64,000 nt of DNA from G963663315 sp963663315 (GTDB taxonomy: Bacteria; Pseudomonadota; Gammaproteobacteria; Arenicellales; Poriferihabitantaceae), in assembly GCA_963663315.1 (NCBI GenBank), contig OY760176.1, forward strand, positions 620,001-684,000. The letters run 5' to 3'. The position numbers and the translations under genes are program-made. Below the pieces are notes generated by a model that did not search any database, was not told the origin of the DNA, and saw nothing but the letters and a program-made list of their open reading frames with translations. Shown here one piece after another: positions 17,824 to 26,533 of the stretch. Numbering within the stretch: the stretch's first letter is position 1; each line of letters begins with the position of its first letter.

Positions 17824-19204
17824 TTCCGGTGAGCAGCCTGAGTCGGAACCCGGACCATTATCCGACTCTGTAAGGTCGGATACGATTGTTGCCGTCGCGA
17901 CTCCACCCGGACGTGGAGGGATCAGTATTGTTCGCCTGTCCGGCCCGGATGTGATCGATATCGCCATACGGATTATCGGTGTGTGTCCTGCACCCCGTCA
18001 TGCTCACCATGCCGATTTTCTTGACTGCAACGGTTTGGTTATTGATAACGGAATTGTCTTGTATTTTCCCGCGCCACACAGTTTTACCGGGGAATCAGCA
18101 CTCGAACTTCAGGCACATGGCAGCCCTGTGGTGATGCAGATGTTATTGCAGAATTGTCTTGCATCGGGTGCAAGGCTGGCTCAACCCGGTGAATTTTCTC
18201 AGCGTGCTTTCCTTAACGGGCGTCTGGATCTGACTCAGGCAGAGGCGATTGCAGATTTGATTGGCAGCAGTACACGGGCTGCAGCCAGATCCGCAATCAA
18301 CTCTCTTCAGGGTGGCTTTTCGAGGCGGATCAACGAACTGGTGGAGGAGGTGACTCGCCTGCGGATTTTTGTCGAAGCCGCCATTGATTTTCCGGATGAG
18401 GAAATAGACTTTCTCGAAGACGGCAAGGTAGTTGATCAGCTCGAACATCTGTCGTCATTGTTTGCTTCGTTGAAAAGCTCCGGCAAACAGGGAATGCTGT
18501 TGCGGGAGGGGCTGAAGGTGGTGTTGACGGGTTTGCCGAATGCAGGAAAGTCGAGTCTGCTCAATCAGTTGTGCAATGCCAACAGGGCGATTGTCAGCGA
18601 CATTCCCGGTACCACACGGGACGTGTTGGGACAGTTTATCGATATGGATGGACTGCCTGTGGAAATTATCGATACCGCCGGAGTCAGGCCGACCACCAGC
18701 GAAATTGAAGCGGAAGGCGTTCGCCGGGCGATACAGCAGCAGAACCGCGCCGGTTTGGTGCTTTTACTGGTTGATGACTCGGAAACTTCTGATCACGAAG
18801 CGGATTCTCTTTTGACAGAGCTGGACACATCTGCACCGGTCGTACTGGTACGGAATAAAATTGATCTGACCGGTCGGCTCGCCTCGAAGGCTGAAAACGA
18901 GGTGTGTGTTTCGGCGCTCACTGGTGAGGGTCTCGACAATCTGAAGGAAAAAATCAGGAACATTGCGGGGTTTCGCGATGTTGACGATAGTGATTTTCTG
19001 GCCAGGGAAAGACATGTCGATGCGCTTGACCGTGCTGAACAGTTTCTGCTCCATGGCCTGGAGCAACAGGAAAAATTCCGCGCCAGCGAATTGCTGGCAG
19101 ACGATTTGACTTCCTGTCAAAGGGCGCTATCCGAGATTACAGGTGATGTCAGCAGTGACGATTTACTCGGAATGATTTTCGGTTCATTCTGTATCGGCAA
19201 ATGA
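17816..19204 (+). CDS. mnmE: tRNA uridine-5-carboxymethylaminomethyl(34) synthesis GTPase MnmE
   Basis: GTPase that works with MnmG to build the cmnm5 group on the wobble uridine of certain tRNAs. The start of the family core is DTIVAVATPPGRGGISIVRL. The G domain has GLPNAGKSSLLNQL (about residue 238 on), DTAG in the switch II region and NKID for guanine specificity. The C-terminus ends in the essential CIGK box. The open frame extends back to a TTG at 17780 inside yidC, but GTG 17816 gives 462 residues, close to E. coli (454). MnmG lies downstream, separated by a two-gene insertion. Confidence 0.96.
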   Translation: MPDSGEQPESEPGPLSDSVRSDTIVAVATPPGRGGISIVRLSGPDVIDIAIRIIGVCPAPRHAHHADFLDCNGLVIDNGIVLYFPAPHSFTGESALELQAHGSPVVMQMLLQNCLASGARLAQPGEFSQRAFLNGRLDLTQAEAIADLIGSSTRAAARSAINSLQGGFSRRINELVEEVTRLRIFVEAAIDFPDEEIDFLEDGKVVDQLEHLSSLFASLKSSGKQGMLLREGLKVVLTGLPNAGKSSLLNQLCNANRAIVSDIPGTTRDVLGQFIDMDGLPVEIIDTAGVRPTTSEIEAEGVRRAIQQQNRAGLVLLLVDDSETSDHEADSLLTELDTSAPVVLVRNKIDLTGRLASKAENEVCVSALTGEGLDNLKEKIRNIAGFRDVDDSDFLARERHVDALDRAEQFLLHGLEQQEKFRASELLADDLTSCQRALSEITGDVSSDDLLGMIFGSFCIGK

Positions 19205-19269
19205 CAATGCGCATTCCCAAACTACAGCCTGTTGCCGGGCTTTGGTGCTTTTCCTATATAGGAACAAAA

Positions 19270-19294
19270 TATAATCTGTATAATTTGGTATAAT
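19270..19294 (+). promoter_or_regulatory. three evenly spaced TATAAT boxes before the motor-like pair
   Basis: Perfect TATAAT hexamers occur at 19270-19275, 19279-19284 and 19289-19294, in an AT-rich stretch 76-100 bases before the channel gene. No convincing -35 element stands at 17 bases from any of them. They probably mark a promoter that gives the channel/coiled-coil pair its own transcription, separate from mnmE. Confidence 0.5.
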
Positions 19295-19369
19295 GCGGTG
19301 TAAATGCTGCCAGCGCCACCCACTGAATGGACAGGCTGAAACTGATGCGAATGAACCCGGAAAATTAGA

Positions 19370-20401
19370 ATGACTGAAGCCACTCCTCATAACTACACTC
19401 GAAATATTCTGCTGCAAATACTGCTTGTTCTGGTGATTCTGGCATTGGCAGTGTTCTGGCAACGGGATCTCGTCACACAGATTTATTTCCATAATCAGGT
19501 CAACGCAGTGGGATGGCTGATCAACGGGGGCATCCTGCTTCTGTTTGTTTGTGGTCTGCTGGAACTGATCAAACGGTTTCTGGAGTATCGGAGCCAGGAA
19601 CAGGCGATCAATCGATTCAAGTCCAACATCGCCAGTAACAGGGAACCGTTGCTTGGTATCACCCGCAACCTGATGATATCCGAAAGGTATCTGACCCTTC
19701 AGTTACTGAGCCAGCGGCGTGAGGACATCAATCAGAATGCCTTGGCTGCGACCTTGCTGGCTTCTGAATCAAGTCGCAACAGTTTCCTGAAATTTATCCA
19801 TAATGTACTTATCCTGGTCGGTGTATTCGGAACTATTGTATCCCTGTCGATATCGCTGCTGGGCGCGTCTGATATCTTACAGAGTAGCGGGCAGATCAAT
19901 ATTCTTCCGGGTGGCGACCAGGGTAGTGCGAAAGGCCTGGGCACAATGATTTTTGGCATGTCGACCGCATTGTCCACCACCTTGACTGCCATCCTCGCGT
20001 ATCTGTTTTTTGGCTATTTTTATATCAAACTGACCGATACGCAGACCTTTCTGATCAGCAAGATCGAAGAAGTGACCGCAACCACATTGATGCCTCATCT
20101 TCAGCGTGGCCGAAGGGCGGCGGCACTGGAACATTCGGCGCTGGAGTTGTCCGATATCCAGTCCGCCAGTGAATTGATTGAAAGACTGGGAAAATCCCAG
20201 GAACAGACGGCCCGGACATTGATAGAACTGCTTGAATCCCGGTCAATGGAAGAACAGGGTAATCAGGAAATGATTGCCCTGATTCGTGAAATGATTGAAG
20301 TCCAGAGGACAACGACCAGCCAGAACAATGAAAATCTGGGCGAGGTTGTAAGCCTGTTGCAGCGGGGATTTCGGTTGCGCCCCGGTAGCCTGGAACCCTA
20401 G
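19370..20401 (+). CDS. MotA/TolQ/ExbB-like proton channel protein
   Basis: Inner-membrane protein of 343 residues with four predicted helices: about 15-31, 46-66, 145-167 and 193-218. The two last helices carry the family motifs: LVGVFGTIVSLS (compare GLLGTV in ExbB) and GMSTALSTTLTAILAYLFFG (compare the TT-containing helix of ExbB/TolQ). In this family five channel subunits surround two copies of a partner and pass protons or Na+ to drive rotation or force. The region after helix 4 is a polar, helical tail of about 125 residues (cytoplasmic), rich in Glu and Gln. The partner is almost certainly the next gene, 22 bases downstream. This is not motA, tolQ or exbB itself; no flagellar, tol or ton genes are near. 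Confidence 0.75.
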   Translation: MTEATPHNYTRNILLQILLVLVILALAVFWQRDLVTQIYFHNQVNAVGWLINGGILLLFVCGLLELIKRFLEYRSQEQAINRFKSNIASNREPLLGITRNLMISERYLTLQLLSQRREDINQNALAATLLASESSRNSFLKFIHNVLILVGVFGTIVSLSISLLGASDILQSSGQINILPGGDQGSAKGLGTMIFGMSTALSTTLTAILAYLFFGYFYIKLTDTQTFLISKIEEVTATTLMPHLQRGRRAAALEHSALELSDIQSASELIERLGKSQEQTARTLIELLESRSMEEQGNQEMIALIREMIEVQRTTTSQNNENLGEVVSLLQRGFRLRPGSLEP

Positions 20402-20423
20402 AACCCTGGCCCCGGACTCCTGA

Positions 20424-22742
20424 ATGCCGAAAACCAACGGGTTTGTCGATCTTCGGATCGGTCACGGTGCGGCGGGTATCGGGGACGAAAGCGTATGGCC
20501 GTCCTTTACCGATATCATGACTGTGATCGTAATGATATTCCTGATGACGCTGGTGGTCATCATGGTGCGTAATTTTGGATTGAGCAGTGAGTTACTGACC
20601 AACATCTCGGCCCGGGAGGCTGCAATGCTGGCCAATCAGGGTCTGACGCAGCAAAAGACCGAGCTCGAAAGCGCGTTGGAAAGCTCAAAAGCCGAACGGT
20701 CCTCACTGGCGTCCTCATTGGCGAGGGCTCTTGAACGTATTTCTTTGCTTTCCGCCGATCAGCTTGAACTGCAGGCAGATCTGGAGACACTGCTTGCGGC
20801 TCGGCAGGCGCTCGAGCAGTCCAACGCGCAACTGACTGCCAGCACAGAGGGTCTGACGCAGCAAAGGGCCGAGCTCGAAAGTGAGTTGCAAAGCACAGAA
20901 GCCGAACGGTCCTCACTGGCGACATCACTGGCGAGGGCTCTTGAACGTATTTCTTTGCTTTCCGCCGATCAGCTTGAACTGCTGGCAGATCTGGAGACAC
21001 TGCTTGCGGCTCGGCAGGCGCTCGAGCAGGCTAACGTGCAACTGACTGCCGGCACAGAGGGTCTGACGCAGCAAAAGACCGAGCTTGAAAGCGCGTTGCA
21101 AAGCACAGAAGCTGAACGGTCCTCACTGGCGGAATCCCTGAAACAGGAACTTGCAAGGATTGCCGCGCTTTCCGAAAGTCAGCGCGGGTTACAGGACGAA
21201 CTGGCACAGTTGGTAGCGATCCGGGATGAGCTCGAACAGGCTAATATCAAATTACAGCAGGCTCAATCCGGGGCCTTGCAGCAGATTGCGCAACTGACTG
21301 CCGGCACAGAGGATCTGGCACAGCAAAAGGCCGACCTCGAAACTGCGTTGCAAAGCACGGAAGCTGAACGTTCCTCGCTGGCGGAATCCCTGAAACAAGC
21401 GCAGGAACGGATTACCTCGCTTTCCGAGAGTCAGCGCGGGTTACAGGACGAACTGGCACAGTTGGTTGCGATCCGGGATGAACTCGAACAGGCTAATATC
21501 AAATTACAGCAGGCTCAATCCGAGACCTTGCAGCAGGTTGCGCAACTGACTGCTGGCACAGAGGATCTGGCACAGCAAAATGCCGACCTCGAAACCGCGC
21601 TGCAAAGCAAGGAAATCGAACGTTCCTTGCTGGCGGATTCCCTGCAACAGGCGCTTGAACGGATTGCCTCGCTTTCCGGGAAGCAGAGCGAGTTACAGGA
21701 CGAACTGGCACAGTTGGTAGCGTTCCGGGATGAGTTCGAACAGGCTAATATCAAATTACAGCAGGTTCAATCCGAGACCTTGCAGCAGGTTGCGCAACTG
21801 ACTGCTGGCACAGAGGATCTGGCACAGCAAAATGCCGACCTCGAAACCGCGCTGCAAAGCAAGGAAGTCGAACGATCCTTGCTGGCGGATTCCCTGCAAC
21901 AGGCGCTTGAACGGATTGCCTCGCTTTCCGGGAAGCAGAGCGAGTTACAGGACGAACTGGCAAAGCTGGTTGCGATCCGGGATGAGTTTGAACAGGCTAA
22001 TATCAAACTACAGCAAGTCCAATCCGAGACCTTGCAGCGGGTTGTGCAACTGGCTGCCAATGAACTGCTTTTAACCCGGAATATTGAATCTCTGAGCGGC
22101 AAGTTATCAGATTTGAAGTTACAGTCTGAAACAGAAATCACTTCCCTGACTACTGAAAGAGCAACATTTGAAGAGCAGATTTATACCCTGTCAGTGCAAC
22201 TCGAACAAGTGAGACGATTATTGACCCGGTCAAATTTTGAGAATCAATTGTTGACTGAAGAAATGGCGCAGGTGGAAAGAATAAATGAAAGCGCGGCGGA
22301 ACGGTTCACCCGGGTGACCGAAGAGATTTTGTCACTAACGGAATTAATCGAACAACGGGGGGCGGAGATTACGGCACTGAAAGCGATCGCGAGTATTTCT
22401 GTTCAACGGTATCAGTCTCTGCAGGAAGAGTACGAAACTCTGGATGAAGAATTCCACAAACTGATTCGCCCCGCGAGGAGTACCGCCGGAAGAAAAGTGG
22501 TTGAGGTTTGGGTAGCGAAAGCCGCCGGAAAATGGTCGTACAAGATCAAGCGTCCCGATGATACCGAATCGTCTCCGATTACCCGAAGTGAACTGGAATC
22601 GACCTTGCAGAACCTGAAAAACGAACTGGGCAAGTCGCTGTATACCAAAATCGTGGTCCCTGACAATAGTAATCTTTCTTTCAACGAGGCTTGGGGAATT
22701 ACCTGGGAAATCCTGCGAAAGTATGATTATTATTATCAATAA
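20424..22742 (+). CDS. ExbD/MotB-like motor partner with very long repeated coiled coil
   Basis: Protein of 772 residues. Residues 1-25 are cytoplasmic, then one membrane helix with SFTDIMTVIVMIFLMTLVVI (27-46). Asp30 lies where ExbD, TolR and MotB carry the proton-binding Asp. About residues 60-660 are almost pure coiled coil, containing six tandem repeats (DNA 20640 to about 22064) of 70, 70, 84, 84, 84 and 83 residues. A C-terminal globular segment of about 85 residues ends in KIVVPDNSNLSFNEAWGITW, which resembles the periplasmic domain of ExbD/TolR rather than the OmpA-like domain of MotB. By family topology the coil is periplasmic. Function unknown; see findings. The gene is 22 bases after the channel gene and 34 before mnmG. 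Confidence 0.75.
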   Translation: MPKTNGFVDLRIGHGAAGIGDESVWPSFTDIMTVIVMIFLMTLVVIMVRNFGLSSELLTNISAREAAMLANQGLTQQKTELESALESSKAERSSLASSLARALERISLLSADQLELQADLETLLAARQALEQSNAQLTASTEGLTQQRAELESELQSTEAERSSLATSLARALERISLLSADQLELLADLETLLAARQALEQANVQLTAGTEGLTQQKTELESALQSTEAERSSLAESLKQELARIAALSESQRGLQDELAQLVAIRDELEQANIKLQQAQSGALQQIAQLTAGTEDLAQQKADLETALQSTEAERSSLAESLKQAQERITSLSESQRGLQDELAQLVAIRDELEQANIKLQQAQSETLQQVAQLTAGTEDLAQQNADLETALQSKEIERSLLADSLQQALERIASLSGKQSELQDELAQLVAFRDEFEQANIKLQQVQSETLQQVAQLTAGTEDLAQQNADLETALQSKEVERSLLADSLQQALERIASLSGKQSELQDELAKLVAIRDEFEQANIKLQQVQSETLQRVVQLAANELLLTRNIESLSGKLSDLKLQSETEITSLTTERATFEEQIYTLSVQLEQVRRLLTRSNFENQLLTEEMAQVERINESAAERFTRVTEEILSLTELIEQRGAEITALKAIASISVQRYQSLQEEYETLDEEFHKLIRPARSTAGRKVVEVWVAKAAGKWSYKIKRPDDTESSPITRSELESTLQNLKNELGKSLYTKIVVPDNSNLSFNEAWGITWEILRKYDYYYQ
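20640..22064 (+). repeat. six tandem coding repeats (210, 210, 252, 252, 252, about 249 bp)
   Basis: Repeat units start at 20640, 20850, 21060, 21312, 21564 and 21816, each beginning with codons for G/D-L-T/A-QQ. The last two 252-bp copies differ at few bases. Both unit lengths are whole numbers of heptads (10 and 12), the longer form having two extra heptads (IKLQQAQSxxLQQxAQ). Coiled-coil register is thus kept across all copies. Confidence 0.9.
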
Positions 22743-22776
22743 TTGCTGATAAGCAAGTTGATTGGAATCTGTGTCA

Positions 22777-24657
22777 ATGAAGTATCCGGAAAAATTCGGG
22801 ATAGTGGTGATCGGTGGCGGTCACGCGGGCGTGGAAGCCGCACTGGCTTGTGCCCGGATGAATTGCCGAACCCTGTTGATTACCCACAATATCGAAACGA
22901 TCGGGCAAATGTCGTGCAATCCTGCGATAGGAGGCATTGGCAAAGGCCATATCGTTAAAGAGATCGATGCCCTCGGTGGCATCATGGCCAGGGCGATTGA
23001 TCAATCAGGCATTCATTTCCGTATACTGAATTCCCGAAAAGGTCCTGCAGTACAGGCGACCCGCGCACAGGCGGACCGGGCACTTTATAAAATCGCGATC
23101 CGAAGAGCGATCGAGCATCAACCCGGCCTGACCGTGTTTCAGCAATCGGTCGATGACCTGATCATACGGGGAGACCGGGTGACCGGGGTTAAAACCGAAT
23201 CAGGTATTGAGATTGAAGCGCAGGCGGTGGTGCTGACAGCAGGGACTTTTCTTAACGGTAAAATCCATGTCGGGATGGATAATTCCAAAGGGGGGCGTGC
23301 AGGCGACCCGCCGTCCATCGCATTGGCAAACCGGCTACGGGAACTGCCGTTTCGCGTTGGCCGGCTGAAAACCGGAACCCCGCCGCGTATTGATGGCAAA
23401 ACCATCGACTACAGGGAACTGGAAAAACAACCGGGTGATCAACCTGTACCCGTGTTTTCCTTTCTTGGGAGCGCCGGGCAGCATCCAGACCAGGTATGCT
23501 GCCACATTACGCATACCAATGACCAGACCCACGAAATCATCAGACAATCCCTGCACAGATCACCGCTCTACAGTGGCGGGATTGAAGGTGTAGGTCCGCG
23601 ATACTGCCCCTCGGTAGAAGACAAGGTGGTGCGCTTCGGTGACCAGAACAGTCATCAGATTTTTATCGAACCTGAGGGGCTGAATACCACGGAAGTGTAC
23701 CCCAACGGAATTTCCACCAGTCTGCCGTTCGATGTGCAGCATGCCTTCGTGAGAACAATAAAAGGCTTCGAACAGGCCCTGATTACCCGACCGGGTTATG
23801 CCATCGAATATGATTTTTTCGATCCGCGTGGCTTGAACAATTCGCTGGAAACCAAATCCGTCGGTGGATTATTCTTCGCCGGACAGATTAATGGCACTAC
23901 CGGTTACGAGGAAGCGGCAGGCCAGGGTTTGATTGCAGGCATCAACGCAGCCCGAAAGGTAAAGCAAAAGGAACCCTGGTGCCCGGCCCGCAACGAGGCA
24001 TATATCGGTGTGATGATTGATGATCTGGTGACACGTGGCACTACCGAACCCTATCGGATGTTTACTTCCCGGGCGGAATATCGACTGCAGCTTCGGGAAG
24101 ACAATGCTGACTTGCGATTGACAGAAAAAGGTTTCGAGATGGGAGTGGTGGATGATCAGCGCATCGCCGCTTTCAACCTGAAAAGGAATCGCATTGAAAA
24201 GGAAAAAGGTCGATTGGAAAAAACCTGGATCCACCCGGATAAAACGGACTCTGCACGGATTCAGAGGGTTCTTGGTCAGCCCTTGCAAAGGGAAACCAAT
24301 TTGCTTGATCTACTGAGGAGACCGGAGATAGACTACAGTGGACTGGTCGAACTGGCTGAACTTGATTCTCCGCTTGACGATCCGCAAAGTATCCGACAGC
24401 TTGAGATCCAGGCGCGATACAGTGGCTATATCGAGCGCCAGATGATCGAAATCGAGCGTCAGAAGAACAGTGACAGGCTGACAATCCCGCAGTCAGTGGA
24501 TTATTCCGGGATCAGGGGACTGTCTGCTGAAGTCCAACAGAAACTGACCGAAACCCGTCCGCAAACCATCGGGCAGGCCGCTCGCATTCCGGGGGTGACT
24601 CCGGCCGCTGTTTCTCTATTGCTTGTGCATCTGAAGAGATTCAAACGCGCAGCCTGA
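22777..24657 (+). CDS. mnmG: tRNA uridine-5-carboxymethylaminomethyl(34) synthesis enzyme MnmG
   Basis: FAD- and NADH-dependent partner of MnmE (626 residues, full length). The FAD-binding motif is GGGHAGVEAA (residues 13-22). NSRKGPAVQATRAQADRALY and GTFLNGKIHVG are family signatures, and GQINGTTGYEEAAGQGLIAG is the second FAD contact. The C-terminal helical domain that binds MnmE ends near IPGVTPAAVSLLLVHLKR. I use ATG 22777 rather than the upstream in-frame TTG at 22762. The gene is often next to the replication origin, but no dnaA, rsmG or parAB is seen here. Confidence 0.97.
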   Translation: MKYPEKFGIVVIGGGHAGVEAALACARMNCRTLLITHNIETIGQMSCNPAIGGIGKGHIVKEIDALGGIMARAIDQSGIHFRILNSRKGPAVQATRAQADRALYKIAIRRAIEHQPGLTVFQQSVDDLIIRGDRVTGVKTESGIEIEAQAVVLTAGTFLNGKIHVGMDNSKGGRAGDPPSIALANRLRELPFRVGRLKTGTPPRIDGKTIDYRELEKQPGDQPVPVFSFLGSAGQHPDQVCCHITHTNDQTHEIIRQSLHRSPLYSGGIEGVGPRYCPSVEDKVVRFGDQNSHQIFIEPEGLNTTEVYPNGISTSLPFDVQHAFVRTIKGFEQALITRPGYAIEYDFFDPRGLNNSLETKSVGGLFFAGQINGTTGYEEAAGQGLIAGINAARKVKQKEPWCPARNEAYIGVMIDDLVTRGTTEPYRMFTSRAEYRLQLREDNADLRLTEKGFEMGVVDDQRIAAFNLKRNRIEKEKGRLEKTWIHPDKTDSARIQRVLGQPLQRETNLLDLLRRPEIDYSGLVELAELDSPLDDPQSIRQLEIQARYSGYIERQMIEIERQKNSDRLTIPQSVDYSGIRGLSAEVQQKLTETRPQTIGQAARIPGVTPAAVSLLLVHLKRFKRAA

Positions 24658-24670
24658 CCGGTATTTGCGC

Positions 24671-26443
24671 TTACGACCACACCTGAACAATCATCGGTGC
24701 CGCTACACACAGGATAACCAGATCAAGCGGCAGGCCCAAACGCCAATAATCTCCAAACCTGTATCCGCCTGGTCCCATCACCAATGTATTCGACTGATGA
24801 CCTATCGGGGTTAAATAAGCAGATGCCGCACCCACTGCCACTGCCATCAACAGAGGATCCGGGGATACCTGCATGCCTTCGGCGAGGCTGATTGCAAGGG
24901 GGGCCATTAATACTGCTGTAGGAGAATTGTGTATCAAATCCGAAAGCAGCATCGAGACCCCGATCAAAAGCGCGATCATCACCCACAAGGGTAAATCATC
25001 GGAGACACGCAATATGTTGTCGGATATCAACTGAGTGCCTCCGGTTGTTTGCAAGGCTTCACCAATCGGAATCAGGCAACCCAGCAAAATGATGATTGGC
25101 CATTGAATACTTCTATAGGCATCGCGCAGACTGATTGCATTGAACAGGATTAACGCGATGGAGGTGGTGGCAAATGCGATCTGAACCGGTATCAGTCCGA
25201 ATGCCGTAGCGCCAATGCCGACTGCAAACAGCGCCGGGGCCAGCAGACTGCGTTTGGGAGTCGGGAATCCATGGTCCCGGCTGGCGATAAGGATACAACC
25301 CAGCGTATGGACCGTTTGCTCCAGTCTTGCATCATGGCCTTGCAGCAACAATACATCGCCGACTCTGAAGCGGACTCTGCCGAGTCGGAACATCGGTGAG
25401 CCGCCTTGTCTGGAAACCCCCAGCAGATTGACACCATACCGGTCATGCAATCGCAAGGAGCGCATCAAGGCGCCTTCCATCATCGAATTGGGCATGACCA
25501 CTACTTCCACCAGTTTCAGGTTTTTCGAGCGCAGCAGATCCTGGTTTACATCTTCCGGGCCTGGCTGTGCCAGACCCGGGTTCTCGAACAGCGGCTTCAA
25601 CGTGTCTGAGTCACCCTGTAAAACCAACACATCCCCTTCGTGAATTATTTCACTGGTAGAAGGCGCGAGGCGGTTTCGTTTGTGTCGGATAATGGCGATG
25701 ATATTGATTTCGTTATCACAGATTCGCTCCAGCTCGCCTACTGTGGCATTGATCAGATTCGACCCTGCCTGAACCCGGGCTTCTGTAATATATCGGGTGA
25801 TCTGGAACCGGCTCTGTTCGACTTGCTGACTTTGCTTTATCGGTATCAATCTCCAGCCAACGGTTACGATAAACAACAACCCCACAACCGCGACGGCCAA
25901 TCCCACCGGCGCAAAATCAAACATTCTGAATGGTTCGCCCAGACTTTGTTCACGAAATGTGGCGATAATTATATTGGGCGGTGTGCCAATCAGCGTAACC
26001 AGCCCGCCCAGAAGACTGGCGAAGGATAATGGCATCAGCACTTTTGCAGCGGGACGTTTGGCTTTGGCCGCGTCCCGAATACTGACCGGTAACATCAAGG
26101 CAAGGGCGCCAACGTTGTTCATGAAAGCGGACAGCAAACCCACCAATGCACAATTTCCGGCAATCTGACCGGTGGTGGTTCTCCTTGATCCTTCCAGCAA
26201 TTTAACCAGAAGCTCCACCACTCCCGAATTCTGCAGGGCTTTGCTGATTACCAATACACAGGCAACGGTGATTACGGCAGGGTGGGAAAACCCCTTGAAA
26301 GCGTGATTTTCATCGACCAGTCCCAGGTAGACAGCCGCCAGTAATGCCAGACCGGCGACCACATCATAGCGCCATCGATTCCAGATAAACATCCCGATTG
26401 TCACGGCCAGCAAACCGAAAACAGCAATTTGAGACAGCATCAT
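24671..26443 (-). CDS. SLC13 family permease with two TrkA-C (RCK-C) domains
   Basis: Inner-membrane anion permease of 590 residues. Membrane helices occupy both ends; between them, about residues 205-390, lie two TrkA-C regulatory domains, for example HEGDVLVLQGDSDTLKPLFE and RVGDVLLLQGHDARLEQTVH. The helix hairpin motifs MNNVGALALMLPV and LIGTPPNIII and the C-terminal copy DLIHNSPTAVLMAPL are those of the DASS/SLC13 family. Such proteins move sulfate, dicarboxylates or phosphate with Na+ or H+. The RCK-C insert is typical of bacterial members thought to take sulfate or related anions. It converges with mnmG. Confidence 0.9.
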   Translation of the reverse strand: MMLSQIAVFGLLAVTIGMFIWNRWRYDVVAGLALLAAVYLGLVDENHAFKGFSHPAVITVACVLVISKALQNSGVVELLVKLLEGSRRTTTGQIAGNCALVGLLSAFMNNVGALALMLPVSIRDAAKAKRPAAKVLMPLSFASLLGGLVTLIGTPPNIIIATFREQSLGEPFRMFDFAPVGLAVAVVGLLFIVTVGWRLIPIKQSQQVEQSRFQITRYITEARVQAGSNLINATVGELERICDNEINIIAIIRHKRNRLAPSTSEIIHEGDVLVLQGDSDTLKPLFENPGLAQPGPEDVNQDLLRSKNLKLVEVVVMPNSMMEGALMRSLRLHDRYGVNLLGVSRQGGSPMFRLGRVRFRVGDVLLLQGHDARLEQTVHTLGCILIASRDHGFPTPKRSLLAPALFAVGIGATAFGLIPVQIAFATTSIALILFNAISLRDAYRSIQWPIIILLGCLIPIGEALQTTGGTQLISDNILRVSDDLPLWVMIALLIGVSMLLSDLIHNSPTAVLMAPLAISLAEGMQVSPDPLLMAVAVGAASAYLTPIGHQSNTLVMGPGGYRFGDYWRLGLPLDLVILCVAAPMIVQVWS

Positions 26444-26533
26444 CGCAGGTTGATTCCGGAACTGATCATATTGATGTCGATACGTCAGGGTTCAGCTGTA
26501 GCCGCGTCTGATTTTTACCCGGGTTGCAGTCAA

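Noticed and set aside
20640..22064. Regular repeats considered as a CRISPR array or minisatellite
   Set aside because: Units are 210-252 bases, contiguous, without spacers, and code for heptad coiled coil in one frame.
19370..22742. Assignment of the pair as a Zorya defence system (ZorAB)
   Set aside because: The long tail is on the second protein, the C-terminus looks ExbD-like rather than OmpA-like, and no zorC, zorD or zorE gene is adjacent.
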